A DNA stretch of 6,195 nt from CAYTZO01 sp964442525 (GCA_964442525.1 CAYTZO010000043.1:1-6195), one strand, 5' to 3'; positions 1 through 6,095 are shown, counted from the stretch's first letter. Made by a program: numbers and translations. The notes: generated from the sequence alone by a model not told the origin.

Positions 1-980
1 CCCGTTGTTATGAGGGAGGTGAGGTCGCCCATGACTTTTAACTTATTTTTTTTGATTGCGTCTTTGGCCGTACAGACGAGCCAGCAGTCGTTGCAGTTGT
101 GGGCCAAGCGGATGAACTTTTGTTTGGGTTTGGATGACCAAATCTGCTCAAATGACTGTTTTTGGAGGTTACCGATGGGCCAGTTTTTAATCTGGCACAT
201 GAAAATATTGGCAAATGGATCCATGTAGAAAAAATCTTCTCCGGCCCCGCAGGGGAGCGGACGGCGGTGGGAGATCATGTAGTAATAGGAATAGCGGTTG
301 AACCATGCTTTGGCCCAGTCTTTGGGAGTAGCGCTTATAAGCTGCCGCCTAAAGATATAGCGAAAGTCGTCGGCAACATCGGCGGGGGGGGGTTGAAGAC
401 TGGTTTTTCCGGTACCGAAGTAAATCGGCGAGTCATGGACGACGTTGAGGGAAAAGTTAAGGTGATTGCGCCTGCAGTAGTCAAAAACCGTGCGCATCTC
501 CTCTTTGTTGATCGTCATGAGCGTAAATATGATGCCGACGTCGCCGACGCCTGCTTTTTTAAGAATCTCTATCGTTTCCCGAACCAGCGCAAACGCCCTA
601 GGTATGCCCCGTACCTTTTCGTGCGTATCCCCCCAGCCGTCGAGAGAAATGCGAAACGCAATGGCCGGATCAGCCTTCCGGACGGCAGTGATATGCTTTT
701 TGATTTTCGCCGGCAGAAAGCCGTTGGTGGTAATGAGGATGCGCGCTTTCGGACAAGACTCCCGCACCGCACTCACAATCTCGGGAATGTCCGGGCGCAG
801 GAACGGCTCGCCGCCCGTTATATCGACCATCTCGAGAGAATCCGGGAGTTTTTTATAGACATCAACAGGCAGGAAGTCCAAGCCGCGGTTTTTCCAGATA
901 TCGCAGTGGATGCAACGCGAATTACAGAGCATCGTGACGGCCAAAAAAGCACTGGTCGGTAGGGAAGACTGATTTTTCAT
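1..980 (-). CDS. Radical SAM protein with SPASM-like C-terminal cysteine domain (3' end beyond window)
   Basis: Read on the minus strand from the ATG at 980-978, the frame stays open for 326 codons to the window edge, so the C-terminus is missing. Residues 19-26 read CNSRCIHC, the CX3CX2C motif that binds the 4Fe-4S cluster cleaving S-adenosylmethionine. ITGGEPFLR (54-62) matches the family's GGE motif, and RISLDGWGDTHEKVRG (110-125) is a typical core strand and loop. The C-terminal part has more cysteines: PCGAG (243-247), C262, and CNDCWLVC (296-303). This resembles a SPASM/twitch domain holding auxiliary Fe-S clusters. Such enzymes often modify peptides, sugars or lipids; no substrate can be named here. 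It is the last visible gene of a glycan block, 7 bp after the preceding stop, with no clear Shine-Dalgarno site. Class assignment is firm; specific function is unknown. Confidence 0.93.
   Translation of the reverse strand, partial: MKNQSSLPTSAFLAVTMLCNSRCIHCDIWKNRGLDFLPVDVYKKLPDSLEMVDITGGEPFLRPDIPEIVSAVRESCPKARILITTNGFLPAKIKKHITAVRKADPAIAFRISLDGWGDTHEKVRGIPRAFALVRETIEILKKAGVGDVGIIFTLMTINKEEMRTVFDYCRRNHLNFSLNVVHDSPIYFGTGKTSLQPPPADVADDFRYIFRRQLISATPKDWAKAWFNRYSYYYMISHRRPLPCGAGEDFFYMDPFANIFMCQIKNWPIGNLQKQSFEQIWSSKPKQKFIRLAHNCNDCWLVCTAKDAIKKNKLKVMGDLTSLITT
384..392. repeat. G9 homopolymer (C9 in the coding strand) within the radical SAM gene
   Basis: Nine consecutive G on the plus strand encode three consecutive prolines (residues 197-199) of the radical SAM protein. 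The reading frame is intact at this length. Tracts this long can slip during replication or sequencing, so this is the likeliest place for a frameshift or sequencing error in the gene. Confidence 0.8.
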
Positions 981-987
981 GTTATCT

Positions 988-1461
988 TTACGCCTTCATC
1001 AGCGAGTCCAGGTAACGGATAAGTATCGGGTTTTGCGTTCTGATAAGCTTTAGCCTCCGCGGTTTGGATGAGAGCTTCTCGATGGGAGTAGCTTCTGTAA
1101 TGATTCTGACAAGGCCGGTTTGTTCCATAAAACGACAAAATTCCACCTGGTGGTCATTCACATGTTCACCAAAGCGTTTTTCTCTGGGCAGCACCCAGGG
1201 AATTTTACCAGATACCAGCGCCTGGTAGATAGTTGCCGGTCCGCCGTGGGCAACGATGATTCTGGCTCGCCGCATATAATCCATAAGTTTACTTTGTGAT
1301 ATAAAAGAATACGTATTTATATTTTTAAGTCTATTACTTACCGGTATAGTAGTATTTTGAAAAATAATCGTTTGCCGCGGATTCTGTTTGGCAAGTCTTT
1401 GTACGAGTGCTGCCATTCGCGGGAAAGGAAACCGTGTTGAGCCGATCGTGACCAGTATCAT
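988..1461 (-). CDS. Alg13/PssE-like glycosyltransferase catalytic subunit
   Basis: 157 residues, close to the usual length of stand-alone Alg13/PssE (Cps14G) proteins, which correspond to the C-terminal, UDP-sugar-binding half of a MurG-type GT-B glycosyltransferase. MILVTIGSTRFPFPRM at the N-terminus matches the family's opening strand and glycine loop (typically VTVGT...PFDRL). AHGGPATIYQAL (71-82) is the conserved HGG nucleotide-sugar loop, and PREKRFGEHVNDHQ (92-105) matches the conserved PR...G.H.NDHQ segment. No membrane segment is visible, so it should work in the cytoplasm docked to a membrane-bound Alg14-type partner. That partner is encoded immediately upstream with a 4-bp ATGA overlap, which supports a two-subunit enzyme made in equal amounts. 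The sugar donor is unknown; homologues use UDP-GlcNAc, UDP-glucose/galactose or glucuronate. The middle of the gene (1271-1370) is strikingly AT-rich. Confidence 0.87.
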   Translation of the reverse strand: MILVTIGSTRFPFPRMAALVQRLAKQNPRQTIIFQNTTIPVSNRLKNINTYSFISQSKLMDYMRRARIIVAHGGPATIYQALVSGKIPWVLPREKRFGEHVNDHQVEFCRFMEQTGLVRIITEATPIEKLSSKPRRLKLIRTQNPILIRYLDSLMKA

Positions 1462-1931
1462 ATGGCAGCCGGGTATGCTAATATCGCTCCTTTATAGAGG
1501 GCGTTCCGGTAAAATTTTTTCTGTCGCCGGTGCTGAACGAGCATCACGTCGGCAATGGGAGACACGAGCCTGCCCGAGAGGCTCGGGTAGGCGACAAAAT
1601 CATAGGGTTCTATAAAAACGGTCATGATACCAAGAAGCTTGCCGACGTAAAAAAACGGCGGCGCGATGCCGGCTCCGGAGCTTATGAGAAGTTTCGGCCG
1701 TTCATGGCGAAGGATCCTCCAGGCCAAGAAAAAATTCCTCACTGCATTTATGACACTGCGCGATTCGGGGTAGTAGCCCCGATAGACGCGCTCGCCAGCA
1801 AGAAGCGAGGTCGTGTCCTCTCCGGGAAACGTCACCCAGAAGCGGTCATACCTGCGCCACCAGGGCGCAAGCTCGTGCATCTGGTACAAATGTCCGCCGC
1901 GCGAGGTAATAATCCCGATCGTTGGTTTCAT
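1458..1931 (-). CDS. Alg14/PssD-like glycosyltransferase membrane subunit
   Basis: 157 residues, normal for the Alg14/PssD (Cps14F) family, the acceptor-binding N-terminal half of a split GT-B glycosyltransferase. The N-terminal loop SRGGHLYQM (10-18) has the family's GGH signature. SSGAGIAPPFFYVGKLLG (84-101) is the conserved G-A-G-x-x-P segment, followed by VFIEPYDF (105-112) with the conserved Glu and by SLSGRL...ADVMLVQ (117-133). In known pairs this subunit recruits the catalytic Alg13/PssE partner to the inner face of the membrane and binds the lipid-linked acceptor. A moderately hydrophobic stretch near 89-107 may give membrane association; there is no strong N-terminal transmembrane helix. 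A purine-rich AGGGGGCG lies directly before the ATG. It overlaps both the upstream GT2 gene and the downstream partner by 4 bp, so translational coupling is likely. Confidence 0.86.
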   Translation of the reverse strand: MKPTIGIITSRGGHLYQMHELAPWWRRYDRFWVTFPGEDTTSLLAGERVYRGYYPESRSVINAVRNFFLAWRILRHERPKLLISSGAGIAPPFFYVGKLLGIMTVFIEPYDFVAYPSLSGRLVSPIADVMLVQHRRQKKFYRNALYKGAILAYPAAI

Positions 1932-2806
1932 CGCCCCCTAGCGTACCCGTTAATCCGGATCCATGCAAGGGCCCCGTAGAGGAAGGGGAGAAGAAGCGCT
2001 TTATCAAAATCTCCGTGACGAACGTATCGGAGTTCCCTTACCAAGAAGCTTTTAAGGTGAAGGAAGAGTTTTTTCCTCGCGATGAGCCCGAGGCGCTGGG
2101 TAGGGTCGAGGGTGCGGTCAAGGTAGCCCTCACTTGCGGCAATGCGGCGGTGCTGAGCAAGAAACCCGCTAAAGGTCGTCCGTTCAAAGTGGTAGGCGAG
2201 AATGGTTGGGTCAAAAAAGATCGGTACGCCAGCCTTTGTGAGCCGAAGACCGAGTTCAATATCCTCCGATCCCCGCGACATCGCTTGCGAGAAGCCGCCA
2301 AACCGCAGAAAAAGCGTGCGGGGGAGGGAGGCGTTTTTATTGTCAAACGTGCGCATCCTGTTGCCGTGTGTTTGCATGGTTTGGAGCCAGTTGCGGTAGT
2401 GGTCTCCCATAATCTCGGCAAAGATATTTCCTTTGGGTACGCTTTCCGTTTTTCCCTGAATAACCGCGTTTGGACACTCTCGGTGCGCCCGGCGGATCCG
2501 ATCGACAAACCCCCGGCCGGCCGCGCAATCGTCGTCGAGGAATGCGACGATATCGCCTACGGCATGGGATACGCCGGCATTATAAAGCTCCGGGAAACTC
2601 CCGTGCGGGTGCTCGACTGCCTTGATGGGGAGCTTTTTCCTGTAAGAAGCGATTGTGCGCCCTGTGGTATCCGTCGATCCGTTGTCTACGACGATGATTT
2701 CATCAGGTCCGCCCAGTTGCCCGAGAAGGGATCTTAGATTGCGATCGAGCAGGTCTGCCCTGTTTTTTGTGACAGTAATAATCGATACTGTGGGTGTTTT
2801 TTTCAT
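1928..2806 (-). CDS. Family 2 glycosyltransferase (GT-A fold)
   Basis: 292 residues. The N-terminus VSIITVTKNRADLLDRNL (7-24) and EIIVVDNGSTD (36-46) are the nucleotide-binding strands of GT2 enzymes. FLDDDC (89-94) holds the Asp-x-Asp-type metal and sugar-nucleotide site. FDNKNASLPR (154-163) and RFGGFSQAMSRGSEDIELGLRL (split as RFGGF 168-172 and SEDIELGLRL 180-189) match the acceptor region with the conserved ED pair, where the catalytic base is expected. The C-terminus (from about 240) is basic and amphipathic, with a hydrophobic stretch FLYGALAWI (275-283), suggesting membrane-surface attachment. It likely adds one sugar to a lipid-linked glycan in the cytoplasm; donor and linkage cannot be predicted. 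The ATG overlaps the stop of the upstream ligase-family gene (ATGA), and no Shine-Dalgarno site is visible, so translation probably depends on coupling. Confidence 0.92.
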   Translation of the reverse strand: MKKTPTVSIITVTKNRADLLDRNLRSLLGQLGGPDEIIVVDNGSTDTTGRTIASYRKKLPIKAVEHPHGSFPELYNAGVSHAVGDIVAFLDDDCAAGRGFVDRIRRAHRECPNAVIQGKTESVPKGNIFAEIMGDHYRNWLQTMQTHGNRMRTFDNKNASLPRTLFLRFGGFSQAMSRGSEDIELGLRLTKAGVPIFFDPTILAYHFERTTFSGFLAQHRRIAASEGYLDRTLDPTQRLGLIARKKLFLHLKSFLVRELRYVRHGDFDKALLLPFLYGALAWIRINGYARGR

Positions 2807-4767
2807 GGAGAAGCGTCGATAATGGCAGGAATGGCAAAGATTTCTTTAGAAAATGTGCCGGGCGGGGGGATGTCGCTTCCCCGGTCAAGGACATATTGGC
2901 AGAAATCCCTCGTATACCGGTTTGTCAGACAGCGGCGAAGCGTCGGAACAGCCGCCTCATACGAGCGGTTATAAGAGGCAATGAGGCTACCCAACTCCGC
3001 ATAGTAATACCCCCAGCTGGGAGAAAGATCCTGGGCGCGCGTCCATAATTTTATTGCAAGCGGCTCGGCTTGGGGTTTTTCCAGGAGGCCGAGGCCGACG
3101 CCATAGAAAAATTGACTTGGCCCTTCGGGAGAAGAAAGAAACGGCAGGGAAGTTTCTACAACTCCCGTAAGGATCCAAGGAGGCTCTTCGGCGCAGTCTA
3201 TCTCACCTATTTTCGCAAAGCGCATGAGCTCTTTGCAGAGGACGGGGGGATTTTCAAGAGTCAACAGGAAGGCAAGATAGTCCCGTTCGAGGAAGGGATC
3301 ATTGGGCGACTCCTTGATGGCTTTTTCGTACCAAAAGGCGCGTTTACTCATGTCTTTTTCACGAGAAGCGAGGATTGCATCGATTTCAGGATCCCGCGGG
3401 AAAAACCATTGCCGGACGGGCCGCTCCGCCTCGGGGTTCTGGGCTACTAGCGCGAGGGCGAGCGTTCTCCGGTACGGAGCCAATCGATAGGAAAGGGCTA
3501 CTTTACGCGATGCCGACGCGAGATCGCTGACTATCCAGGAGCCTATGTAGACGGCGAGAAGTATGGTAAGGAAAACGGAAAACTTTGCCACGTTGGTGCG
3601 TTTTCCCCGGGACGGTGAGAGGGTAAGGATCATCCCCAGGCAGGCGCTAAAGAAGATGAGAATGCCGTACCGATCAAGGCTTTGCTCAACAGCGGCAAGA
3701 AGAAGAGTGAGTCCGATTGAAGCGAAAAACGCCCGAAGCCATATCTTTTCTGGACCGTTGCGCTGCCGATACCCCAGGAGCGCAAAATATACGATGGCAA
3801 GAAGAAGCGGAGTAATTCCTATGATGCCGTATTCTGCTGCGGTTTGGATCCAAATATTGTGAGCTGAGGTCGACATGAGCGCGGAGGAGGCGGCGAACTG
3901 TTTTGAGATGAGCGCAAATGTCCCCGGGCCCGTTCCTACGATGGGCGACTGTTCAAAGGCTTTTATAGTCTGAGTTAGATACGCGAGCCGTGAGTTTGTG
4001 AGGACCGTTTCCTTTTTGAGGAGGTACGACCGCCATGCCCCCGGGACAACGCGGTCAAAACGGTCCGAAACGCCGGCCGGAAAAAGGAGAGAAAATATCG
4101 CGACGAGTCCGGCGAGAAGACTTATGACTATGATCGGTTTAGGCCGCCATGCGCGGCGGGGCAGACCAAAGATGAGAAAAAGGACCATGAGAGCGGTTGC
4201 AGCGCGGGAGAAGCTCAAAAGTACGGCAAACACACTGCTTGCTACGCTCCAACGGCCTAGAGCATTTTGAGGATTTTCCTGTGTTTTTGCGAGGAGTATG
4301 GGTATAAGGGCAAGGGCGACGTAGGCTATCGGCAGATGCCCGCTCGGAAGAGCGATAAGGTTAAGCGGCGGAAGAATCCTTGGTATAGCCGGCACAAGGA
4401 GAGCCAGTAATGCAAGGGGGGTAAAGATCAGACCGAGGATCAGAGAGTCATGAGCAAATGAGGCGATCTCCTTTTTCGTGAGAGTCGAAAACCTTATAAC
4501 CCATACGAAGGCAACGACAGTCCGCATGATCGAGCTCACCGAATACCCGGGGCTCCAGGAAGCTACGGCGCTTATCCCGCCTGCCAAAAGAAACGATGAT
4601 CCCAATAAAAAAAGCGCCCAAGGCAGTGTTTTTTCCCCTTGTTCCTTCCAAAGGACGGTCGTCGCGACGGTTACCAAGGCCCAATAGAGGTCAAGTCCGG
4701 TTTGCCTTCCGTCTCCCAAGAAGAGAGAAACGGCAAATACCAGGAGAAACAGGCGTGTTCTGTTCAT
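2803..4767 (-). CDS. O-antigen ligase/polymerase (Wzy_C) family membrane protein with TPR-like C-terminus
   Basis: 654 residues. About 11-12 hydrophobic segments run from residue 5 to about 416 (for example 5-19, 49-66, 79-95, 107-125, 173-200, 210-230, 316-334, 343-361, 366-384, 395-416). LSFSRAA (184-190) fits the family's SxSR motif. A long loop near 231-315 contains GTGPGTF (278-284) and SAHNIWIQTAAEYGIIG (301-317), the conserved Wzy_C loop with the His-Asn pair seen in WaaL-type ligases and PglL-type O-oligosaccharyltransferases. The last 240 residues are soluble and helical, with TPR-like units such as RAFWYEKAIKESPNDP (476-491) and AIKLWTRAQDLSPSWGYYYA (571-590). The family acts outside the inner membrane, transferring or polymerising undecaprenyl-linked glycans; ligase, polymerase and protein glycosyltransferase cannot be separated by sequence alone. 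The start is supported by the first membrane helix beginning at residue 5. No clear ribosome binding site precedes it. Confidence 0.9.
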   Translation of the reverse strand: MNRTRLFLLVFAVSLFLGDGRQTGLDLYWALVTVATTVLWKEQGEKTLPWALFLLGSSFLLAGGISAVASWSPGYSVSSIMRTVVAFVWVIRFSTLTKKEIASFAHDSLILGLIFTPLALLALLVPAIPRILPPLNLIALPSGHLPIAYVALALIPILLAKTQENPQNALGRWSVASSVFAVLLSFSRAATALMVLFLIFGLPRRAWRPKPIIVISLLAGLVAIFSLLFPAGVSDRFDRVVPGAWRSYLLKKETVLTNSRLAYLTQTIKAFEQSPIVGTGPGTFALISKQFAASSALMSTSAHNIWIQTAAEYGIIGITPLLLAIVYFALLGYRQRNGPEKIWLRAFFASIGLTLLLAAVEQSLDRYGILIFFSACLGMILTLSPSRGKRTNVAKFSVFLTILLAVYIGSWIVSDLASASRKVALSYRLAPYRRTLALALVAQNPEAERPVRQWFFPRDPEIDAILASREKDMSKRAFWYEKAIKESPNDPFLERDYLAFLLTLENPPVLCKELMRFAKIGEIDCAEEPPWILTGVVETSLPFLSSPEGPSQFFYGVGLGLLEKPQAEPLAIKLWTRAQDLSPSWGYYYAELGSLIASYNRSYEAAVPTLRRCLTNRYTRDFCQYVLDRGSDIPPPGTFSKEIFAIPAIIDASP

Positions 4768-4823
4768 GGCGTATCTAGCGGAATCTTAGCAGATTTTCAC
4801 GCTTCCTGCCGTTTGCTGAGGAG

Positions 4824-4875
4824 AGAGTATATAGTAAGCAACACTATTATATAGTAACAATGACTAATATACTCT
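4824..4875. repeat. Nested inverted and direct repeats in the intergenic spacer
   Basis: AGAGTATAT at 4824-4832 is perfectly inverted at 4867-4875 (ATATACTCT); allowing one bulged base the arms extend to AGT/ACT, giving 12 pairs. Inside lies a smaller perfect inverted repeat, ACTAT (4843-4847) and ATAGT (4851-4855), around TAT. TATATAGTAA occurs twice, at 4828-4837 and 4848-4857, exactly 20 bp apart (about two helical turns). The layout fits protein-binding sites or a two-tier RNA hairpin in the leader of the glycan block; neither is proven. Confidence 0.75.
4846..4851 (-). promoter_or_regulatory. Candidate -10 box for the ligase-family gene block
   Basis: The minus strand reads a perfect TATAAT from 4851 to 4846, between the two direct repeats. 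The hexamer 17 bp upstream (GAGTAT) is a poor match to TTGACA, so a promoter here would need an activator or an alternative mode of recognition. Transcription would start near 4839, giving a leader of about 70 nt before the ATG at 4767. In such AT-rich DNA a chance match is quite possible. Confidence 0.35.
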
Positions 4876-4881
4876 AAAGGA

Positions 4882-5547
4882 CTAGAGGCACGCCTGGGTT
4901 ACGCTTGAGGTGCTGTAGGCTCCGCTGCAGCCTGCCTGTGCGGGATCCTGACACGTGGAATTGGTGACCGTATAGTAAGTTCCTGCCGTGCCGCAGGCGG
5001 GGATTGAGGAGAAGCCGGTTATGGTATTTTGCGTNNNNNNNNNNNNNNNNNNNNNNNNNNNNNNNNNNNNNNNNNNNNNNNNNNNNNNNNNNNNNNNNNN
5101 NNNNNNNNNNNNNNNNNNNNNNNNNNNNNNNNNNGTTGGGCTTGGGCTGTAGCCGTCGCTGTCGCTGTCCAGAACATAGCACTTGACTCCGGCGTTTACT
5201 TTAATATAACTGCCGCCGACGGCAATGGACCCCGTTCCCGTTAGAGTGAAGGAGCCGACGGCAAGGTTTGTTTGAGTAGAAGAGCCTGTTCCGGAATTAA
5301 TCGTAATTATATAGGAGCCCAGGTTCACGTTGTAGCCATTGTTTGGGTCATCCGTACCGGTTGACCAGTCATAACTTTCCGTGGAGGCTGCGTCGACGGT
5401 ACAGTTAGCTGCCATGGTGTACTGGCCGTTGGACGGACTCATCGGCCAGCTGCATGCCGCATAGGCGACGTTGCCCCCCCGATGAAACGCAAGAAGCAGG
5501 ACGATAAAGACGGCAATCCCGAAAGCTTTCTTCAAAAAATTTTTCAT
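4882..5547 (-). CDS. Secreted Ser/Thr-rich protein with beta-strand repeats and an acidic DSDSDG motif (interrupted by assembly gap)
   Basis: The ATG at 5547-5545 opens a signal peptide: basic MKNFLKKAFG, hydrophobic IAVFIVLLLAF, then a likely signal peptidase site after VAYA (27-30). The mature part is rich in Ser, Thr, Gly and Asn. Three short units, NLGSYIITI (75-83), AVGSFTLTG (96-104) and AVGGSYIKV (109-117), look like repeated strand-turn rungs, as in parallel beta-helix surface proteins. KCYVLDSDSDGYSPSP (122-137) resembles the DxDxDG calcium-binding loops of thrombospondin type 3 or MopE-like repeats. The sequence then enters a 100-N gap. After it, a Cys-containing tail has cysteines at nominal 185, 199, 207 and 220 and ends in a TAG stop. 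The two sides share a frame only if the gap length is right modulo 3, so true length and continuity are uncertain. It overlaps the upstream gene by ATGA. No specific function is recognised. Confidence 0.75.
   Translation of the reverse strand: MKNFLKKAFGIAVFIVLLLAFHRGGNVAYAACSWPMSPSNGQYTMAANCTVDAASTESYDWSTGTDDPNNGYNVNLGSYIITINSGTGSSTQTNLAVGSFTLTGTGSIAVGGSYIKVNAGVKCYVLDSDSDGYSPSPXXXXXXXXXXXXXXXXXXXXXXXXXXXXXXXXXXTQNTITGFSSIPACGTAGTYYTVTNSTCQDPAQAGCSGAYSTSSVTQACL
5035..5134. other. Assembly gap (100 N)
   Basis: Exactly 100 unknown bases, the conventional placeholder for a scaffold gap, so the real length is probably unknown. The right flank encodes the repetitive DSDSDG and SPSP stretch (GCTGTC-type and GGGCTT-type short repeats on the plus strand), the sort of sequence that breaks short-read assembly. 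Confidence 0.97.
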
Positions 5548-6095
5548 GGTCGAGAGCGGATTGCGACCGGCACCGAAGATTTATCCGATGCCGACTCGGC
5601 ATTAATCGTCACGATGTAGTTCCAAAGATAACTTTCCGGCACCGTCCAAGATCCTTGCCACGTACCTTTTTGCGCGGTTCCGCCCGCCAGAGCAAGCGGG
5701 ACGGTGGTTGTTTTTGTGTCGGTCCGGATCGAGAGAGAAACGGAAATGACCGGATACACATGGCTTATTTCCGCCGTGAAGGTCTGCGTTGCGCCGACCT
5801 GGGGGTCAAGAGGATCAAGAGTAAGTTTGGTGGGCGTGGGTCCGGTGGCTCCCGAGCCCCGGCTTATGGTATAGGTATCCTTCCCGCGCAGTAGCGCAGT
5901 CGGCGTGGGAGTCGGAGTGGGCGTGGTTGCAACCTGGGTTTGTTCTTCCGGCTTTGGTGCCGGCGAGAGTTTTTGAGAGAAGAGGGCGTAGGCTGCAGCA
6001 GCCGCAACGACGAGGATGACGACAACAATTTCCAGTTGTCCTGACTGGTTTTTATTCATTTGCCCCTGAGCAGGAAAAAGAGGGGAGACAATCAT
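5544..6095 (-). CDS. Membrane-anchored protein with Thr-Pro linker and Ig-like extracytoplasmic domain
   Basis: Up to 183 residues. One hydrophobic helix, IVVVILVVAAAAAYALF (23-39), lies after a short polar N-terminus. It is followed by a charged segment, a low-complexity linker TTPTPTPTPTA (57-67), and about 100 residues rich in alternating beta-strand patterns (TQTFTAEI, VISVSLSIRT, GTWQGSWTVP, YIVTINAES, SVPVAI), typical of an Ig-like beta-sandwich. No cysteines or catalytic motif are visible. It is probably anchored in the membrane with the C-terminus outside, as a surface or adaptor protein. The outermost ATG (6095) is listed, but Met13 (ATG at 6059-6057, MNKNQSGQ) is a serious alternative: it follows AGGGGCAA, and the candidate promoter would leave only about 8 nt before the outer ATG. 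The N-terminus faintly recalls pilin-like leaders (SGQLEIVVV), but Glu is at +3 rather than +5. It overlaps the next gene by ATGA. Function is not recognised. Confidence 0.82.
   Translation of the reverse strand: MIVSPLFPAQGQMNKNQSGQLEIVVVILVVAAAAAYALFSQKLSPAPKPEEQTQVATTPTPTPTPTALLRGKDTYTISRGSGATGPTPTKLTLDPLDPQVGATQTFTAEISHVYPVISVSLSIRTDTKTTTVPLALAGGTAQKGTWQGSWTVPESYLWNYIVTINAESASDKSSVPVAIRSRP

Larger units (their letters stand above)
4768..4881. other. AT-rich intergenic spacer between the two minus-strand gene blocks
   Basis: 114 bp with no convincing coding frame. The half next to the upstream gene (about 4822-4881) is very AT-rich and carries nested repeats and a TATAAT box; the half next to the ligase-family start is mixed composition with no recognisable Shine-Dalgarno site. 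No T-run follows the repeats in the minus-strand direction, so no standard intrinsic terminator is evident and some read-through into the glycan genes is possible. Confidence 0.7.

Noticed and set aside
162..962. Long plus-strand open frame (266 codons)
   Set aside because: It lies wholly antisense to the radical SAM gene, whose minus-strand frame carries clear family motifs; the plus-strand translation shows no recognisable domain.
1922..2737. Long plus-strand open frame (271 codons)
   Set aside because: Antisense shadow of the GT2 gene; the translation has no coherent domain, while the minus strand shows all GT2 motifs.
4824..4881. Intrinsic terminator after the secreted-protein gene
   Set aside because: There is a stem-loop potential, but the stem is AT-rich and no U-tract follows in the minus-strand direction.
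4874..5182. Alternative minus-strand frame across the N gap
   Set aside because: Its post-gap translation is Arg/Leu-rich with no domain character, unlike the Ser/Thr/Cys-rich secreted-protein frame, and its length is inflated by the unknown bases.
5544..6059. Type IV pilin-like prepilin
   Set aside because: SGQLEIVVV resembles a prepilin cleavage region, but Glu is at +3 rather than +5, and the Thr-Pro linker and Ig-like domain do not fit a pilin.
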